Assembly: GCA_004552445.1 (NCBI GenBank)
Contig: SFOJ01000002.1
Coordinates: 21,128-85,127 of the forward strand
Length of the DNA stretch: 64,000 bases
Direction of reading: 5' to 3'
Source of the DNA: Mollicutes bacterium
GTDB lineage: Bacteria; Bacillota_I; Bacilli_A; RF39; UBA660
Shown: positions 61,011-64,000 of the stretch, piece after piece
Layout: every line of letters starts with the position of its first letter
How positions within the stretch are numbered: the first letter of the stretch is position 1
Notes under the pieces: model-generated
What the model was told of the DNA's origin: nothing
Database searches by the model: none
Seen by the model: the letters and a program-made list of their open reading frames with translations, nothing else
Made by a program: the position numbers and the translations under genes

Positions 61011-62201
61011 ATGTGGATATTATTAATTATATTTTTGCTGTTTTTATCTATATATTTAAGTATAAAATTAAAATTCAAAAACTATAAATTAAATATTTTA
61101 AAACTTATTTCAAAAGATAAAACATCATTATTTTTAACACTAGGTACTAAAATAGGAGTAGGATCTCTAATAGGGACAACTTCATCAATAATAATTGGTG
61201 GATTTTCATCTGTTATATGGATGATACTTTTTTCACTTTTGACAACATCAATAACATATCATGAAGCATATTATGGTAATAAATATAAAAAGAAAAATAA
61301 TAGTAATTTTGTAGGAGGTCCTTACTATATATTAAAATATGGCCTTAATAAAAAAATACTTTCGATTGTTTCACTAATACTTTTAATAGTAATATATTCA
61401 TTTCTATTTCAAATGATACAGATGAATTCTATAGGATACTTACTAGAACTATTAAATATTAAAAAAATTATAATAATAATCATATCACTTATTGTTTTAT
61501 TTATAACATTTAGATTATCTATAGAAGAAGTATTAAATGGTCTTAATAAGGTAGTTCCATTAATGTGTTTACTTTTCTTAATAGTTAGTATTTATGGAAT
61601 AGTAAATAATTTTAGATTAATAGATATTACTCTTATTACAAAAGATTTTGTAAGTATCAAATCAATATTGACAGGTTTAGTTATTGGAGTAAAAAGAAGT
61701 ATATTTATGAATGAACTATTAATCGGTACTACTAGCACAGGTAGTGCAAGTGATAAAAATGATATTGAAACATCAATAAACTATCAAATACTAAGTGTAT
61801 ATTTTATAGGAATATTTATAACAATCATTATTTCATTACTTTTACTAATATATTTGAGTAATAATGATATATTAAGTAATTATAACTTATTGCTTACAGG
61901 AGTATATAGTAGCATACTAGGTAAATATGGATTACTATTTTTGATTATTATTTACATTTTATTTGGATTTACTACTATACTAAGTGGATACTATATAGGA
62001 AAAAATAATATAGAATATTTAACAAACTCTAAAATAATTTTAAATATATTTAAAATAGTATTTATTATATTTACTGTAAGTGGAATTATATTTAAAAGTG
62101 AATTTTTATGGATTATAATAGATAATTTAATTTTAATAATGATAATAATTAATAGTTATAGTATAATTAAATTAATAAAATATGAAAAGGAGAAAATATG
62201 A
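61011..62201 (+). CDS. alanine:cation symporter-like (AGCS) transporter
   Basis: A 396-residue transporter with ten or more membrane segments. GTKIGVGSLIGTTSSIIIGG, SVIWMILFSLLTTSITYHEA and FVGGPYYILKYGL are the AGCS family marks (sodium/alanine or glycine uptake). It is shorter than typical members (about 450). No ribosome site stands before ATG 61011; TATAAT at 61001-61006 is so close that a leaderless or read-through mRNA is needed. It overlaps the lipoprotein gene by four bases. Confidence 0.82.
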   Translation: MWILLIIFLLFLSIYLSIKLKFKNYKLNILKLISKDKTSLFLTLGTKIGVGSLIGTTSSIIIGGFSSVIWMILFSLLTTSITYHEAYYGNKYKKKNNSNFVGGPYYILKYGLNKKILSIVSLILLIVIYSFLFQMIQMNSIGYLLELLNIKKIIIIIISLIVLFITFRLSIEEVLNGLNKVVPLMCLLFLIVSIYGIVNNFRLIDITLITKDFVSIKSILTGLVIGVKRSIFMNELLIGTTSTGSASDKNDIETSINYQILSVYFIGIFITIIISLLLLIYLSNNDILSNYNLLLTGVYSSILGKYGLLFLIIIYILFGFTTILSGYYIGKNNIEYLTNSKIILNIFKIVFIIFTVSGIIFKSEFLWIIIDNLILIMIIINSYSIIKLIKYEKEKI

Positions 62202-62659
62202 AAAAAATAATTTTAGCATTATTAATTAGTTTAACTAGCATTTTTTTATTAACTGGATGTACAAATGAAATTGATAAACTTATAACAGTAGAGTCTGACA
62301 TTAAAATTGAAGATAGTAATGTAACTTTAAAAGTAAAAGAAGATACTTTAACAAAAACAGGTGCAACTTTTATACTTGAAAACAATAAAAACAACGCAAT
62401 TAATTATACAATTGCATATGAAATAGAAGCTAAAAGAGATAATAAATGGTATAAATTAGGTATCATTAATGATTTTATAGAAGAAATATATGAAGTAGAT
62501 GCAAAATCTACTGATCAAATAATTATTGACTGGAAAAACAGTTATTCAAAATTACCAAAGGGTGAATATAGAGTTATAAAGGAAATAACTGTTCCAGCAA
62601 CATATGAATTATTTTATATGAGAATTTACAATAAAATAAAAATACAAGAAGGAGTAGTT
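62198..62659 (+). CDS. lipoprotein with Ig-like domain, running in frame into ung
   Basis: A 154-residue frame. Signal peptide with lipobox FLLTGC (Cys about 21), then a bacterial Ig-like domain (GATFILENNKNNAINYTIAY, and DNKWYKLGIINDFIEE). The frame has no stop before the ATG of ung at 62660, so translation from here would give a lipoprotein-Ung fusion of 377 residues. Because lipoproteins leave the cell and Ung works inside, the separate reading is preferred. GGAG precedes ATG 62198. Perhaps a frame change near the C-terminus removed its stop. Confidence 0.65.
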
Positions 62660-63331
62660 ATGATAGGAAATGATTGGGATATAGTATTAAAAAATGTATG
62701 GGAGAGTGAAGGCTTTCATAAATTCATGAATAAAGTTAAAGATGAGTATAAAAACCATACCTGTTATCCAGCATATGAAAATATATTCAATGCTTTAAAA
62801 AGTACGCCTTATAGTAATGTAAAAATAGTAATTTTAGGACAAGATCCATATCATGGAGAAGGTGAAGCACATGGATTATCATTTAGTGTGCAAGAAGGTG
62901 TAAAGTTACCACCAAGTTTACAAAACATCTTTAAAGAATTGTATGATGACATCGGAGTTAAAAATGGACAAAGTGGAGACTTAACACCATGGACTAAAGA
63001 AGGAGTACTATTACTAAATAGTGTTTTAACAGTTAGAAAAGATATGCCAGCATCACATAAAGATTTAGGATGGCAACTATTAACAGATCACATAATAAAA
63101 CTAATAAATTTAAAAAAAGAACCAGTAGTATTCATACTATGGGGAAACTTCGCAAGAAGCAAAAAAGTGTTTATAACAAATCCTAAACACTTAGTAATAG
63201 AAAGTACACATCCAAGTCCATTCTCAGCAAGAAATGGATTCTTTGGAAGCAAACCATTCAGTAAAGCAAACAACTTCTTAAAAAAGAACAATATAAAAGA
63301 AGTGAATTTTACACTTCCAAATCATTATTAA
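62660..63331 (+). CDS. ung: uracil-DNA glycosylase
   Basis: A 223-residue family 1 UDG that removes uracil from DNA. Catalytic loop VKIVILGQDPYHGEGEAHGL (Asp in GQDPYHG), SPFSARNGFFGS near the end with HPSPFSA, and FILWGNFARSKK. Full length from ATG 62660, which has AAGGAG with five bases between, so it has its own start. It is in frame with the lipoprotein upstream. Its last 23 bases overlap the LemA-like gene on the other strand. Confidence 0.94.
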   Translation: MIGNDWDIVLKNVWESEGFHKFMNKVKDEYKNHTCYPAYENIFNALKSTPYSNVKIVILGQDPYHGEGEAHGLSFSVQEGVKLPPSLQNIFKELYDDIGVKNGQSGDLTPWTKEGVLLLNSVLTVRKDMPASHKDLGWQLLTDHIIKLINLKKEPVVFILWGNFARSKKVFITNPKHLVIESTHPSPFSARNGFFGSKPFSKANNFLKKNNIKEVNFTLPNHY

Positions 63332-63875
63332 AACTATCGTCTATTTCTCTTCCTTCAAGTAAAGTTTTAATCTTATAACCTTTTAATTTAGCCACTAGAT
63401 TAAAAGGTATTTTTTTAATTAAATTATTATATTCTAATGTGTATTTATTATAAAAAGTTCTAAGAGATATTATATGTAATTCATTATCTTCATATTCATC
63501 AATATTTTGATTAAACTCTTTAACATCCTTAGTTTCACGAGATTTCTTATTATCTTCACGAATCTCAATTATTTCAACATAACATTTATCAAGAACGTTT
63601 TCATCTTTAAAACTAAACAAATCATTAATCTCTAAAGTATTAACTTCATCAAAAGTACTGCTTTCGATTTTTAATTTCTTAGTGACATAATTAATCATTT
63701 TAACTAATAATTCTTTTTTATTATTCATTTTTTCTAACATATCATTTTCAGCATTAGTAAGCATTTTATATAGATTATCAATTCTTTCTTTAAAAAATTT
63801 TAATAGTATATTAATAAGTAAAAATACAACTATTAAAATTACTAATATTAAAGCTATTATATTTAGTGTTTTCAT
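63309..63875 (-). CDS. LemA-like membrane protein
   Basis: A 188-residue protein. One membrane segment (about 5-27), then helices RIDNLYKMLTNAENDMLEKM and a C-terminal SLRTFYNKYTLEYNNLIKKI followed by PFNLVAKLKGYK, which match the LemA pattern (Y-N-x-x-x-x-x-Y-N, then P-x-x-x-x-A). Sequence identity is clearly low, so this is a divergent member. Function of LemA is unknown; envelope stress and export have been suggested. Tail overlaps ung by 23 bases. Confidence 0.68.
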   Translation of the reverse strand: MKTLNIIALILVILIVVFLLINILLKFFKERIDNLYKMLTNAENDMLEKMNNKKELLVKMINYVTKKLKIESSTFDEVNTLEINDLFSFKDENVLDKCYVEIIEIREDNKKSRETKDVKEFNQNIDEYEDNELHIISLRTFYNKYTLEYNNLIKKIPFNLVAKLKGYKIKTLLEGREIDDSFNNDLEV

Positions 63876-63925
63876 GTAATCACATCCTATATAACATTAT
63901 ATCAAATATTGAATATTTTTTAAAG

Positions 63926-64000
63926 TTATTTAGCATAAGTTATTTCTTCATCAAACTCAACAAAATCTAAATATATCATAAGTATTAAATAGTTTTTACC
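63926..64000 (-). CDS. C-terminal end of an unidentified protein (partial)
   Basis: On the minus strand an open frame runs from the window edge to TAA at 63928-63926: 24 residues (NYLILMIYLDFVEFDEEITY and YAK at the end). Codon use and acidic/aromatic text are plausible for a gene end, but the piece is too short for a family call. Chance is possible in AT-rich DNA. Confidence 0.4.
   Translation of the reverse strand, partial: GKNYLILMIYLDFVEFDEEITYAK

Noticed and set aside
62198..63331. A real lipoprotein-Ung fusion enzyme
   Set aside because: A lipoprotein signal and a DNA repair enzyme do not fit, and ung has its own strong AAGGAG start.
1..64000. Mycoplasma-type code (TGA as Trp)
   Set aside because: Several genes end with TGA at the right length (for example DUF1653 and Cse60), and Trp is coded by TGG throughout.
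1..64000. CRISPR array
   Set aside because: No regularly spaced direct repeats of 23-40 bases were seen; the only tandem repeat of note is the 2 x 21-bp unit in the Tim44-like gene.

Overview
The window looks like a chromosome segment of an AT-rich, low-GC Firmicute (Bacillota), probably an uncultured gut-type Bacilli or Mollicutes-relative that still builds a cell wall. The reasons are the base composition, AGGAGG-type ribosome binding sites with short leaders, use of the standard bacterial code (TGA is a stop, for example at 37934-37936 and 54098-54100), a class A penicillin-binding protein, a MurE ligase with the DNPR motif expected for meso-diaminopimelate, and several spore-coat or sporulation families (two Coat-F-like proteins, CotJA/JB/JC, Cse60). 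The placement is an inference; no 16S gene is present.

Layout. 1-12 kb: end of a papain-fold hydrolase, PBP1A-like synthase, a lipid kinase, a BspA-repeat surface protein, pyrG with a hairpin leader, a Ca/Na antiporter, and an operon of an E2-like acyltransferase, an AMP-forming acyl ligase and a COG2509 flavoprotein. 12-17 kb: parA-parB-DUF951-abgT-ychF, an origin-proximal gene order of Firmicutes interrupted by a transporter. 17-26.5 kb: CIRCE-controlled hsp20, Coat-F pair, thermonuclease, feoAB, tRNA-Asn, a ClpB-D1-like ATPase, an ABC transporter and cotJC with a CotJA-CotJB fusion. 26.6-40.4 kb: tsaE, phosphoketolase, two Tim44-like zinc-ribbon proteins, murE, mraZ-like regulator, EamA, mscL, small DUF proteins, a broken PNPOx-like gene and a large zinc metallopeptidase.

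40.5-46 kb is an accessory island next to tRNA-Gly: a small conserved protein, a large serine recombinase with an internal stop codon, tnpV, an oriT-like palindromic region, a MobC-like protein, and an opposing two-gene cargo: an HD-domain hydrolase and a DUF4393 (Abi-alpha) protein. This pair is the best candidate for an undescribed defence module. No relaxase is visible, so the element appears decayed.

46-64 kb: two small membrane proteins, a rhodanese-like and thioredoxin-like lipoprotein pair, ligA, a dual solute-binding GGDEF protein, a YihY family protein, cse60 with a SpoVB/MurJ-type flippase, rplI-dnaB-M23 peptidase-rlmH, an alanine-type symporter, a lipoprotein that runs in frame into ung, and a LemA-like protein.

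Themes: wall building (PBP, MurE, flippase, M23 peptidase), chromosome replication and segregation (ParAB, DnaB, LigA, Ung), coat proteins suggesting sporulation or its remains, and phosphoketolase-based sugar breakdown.
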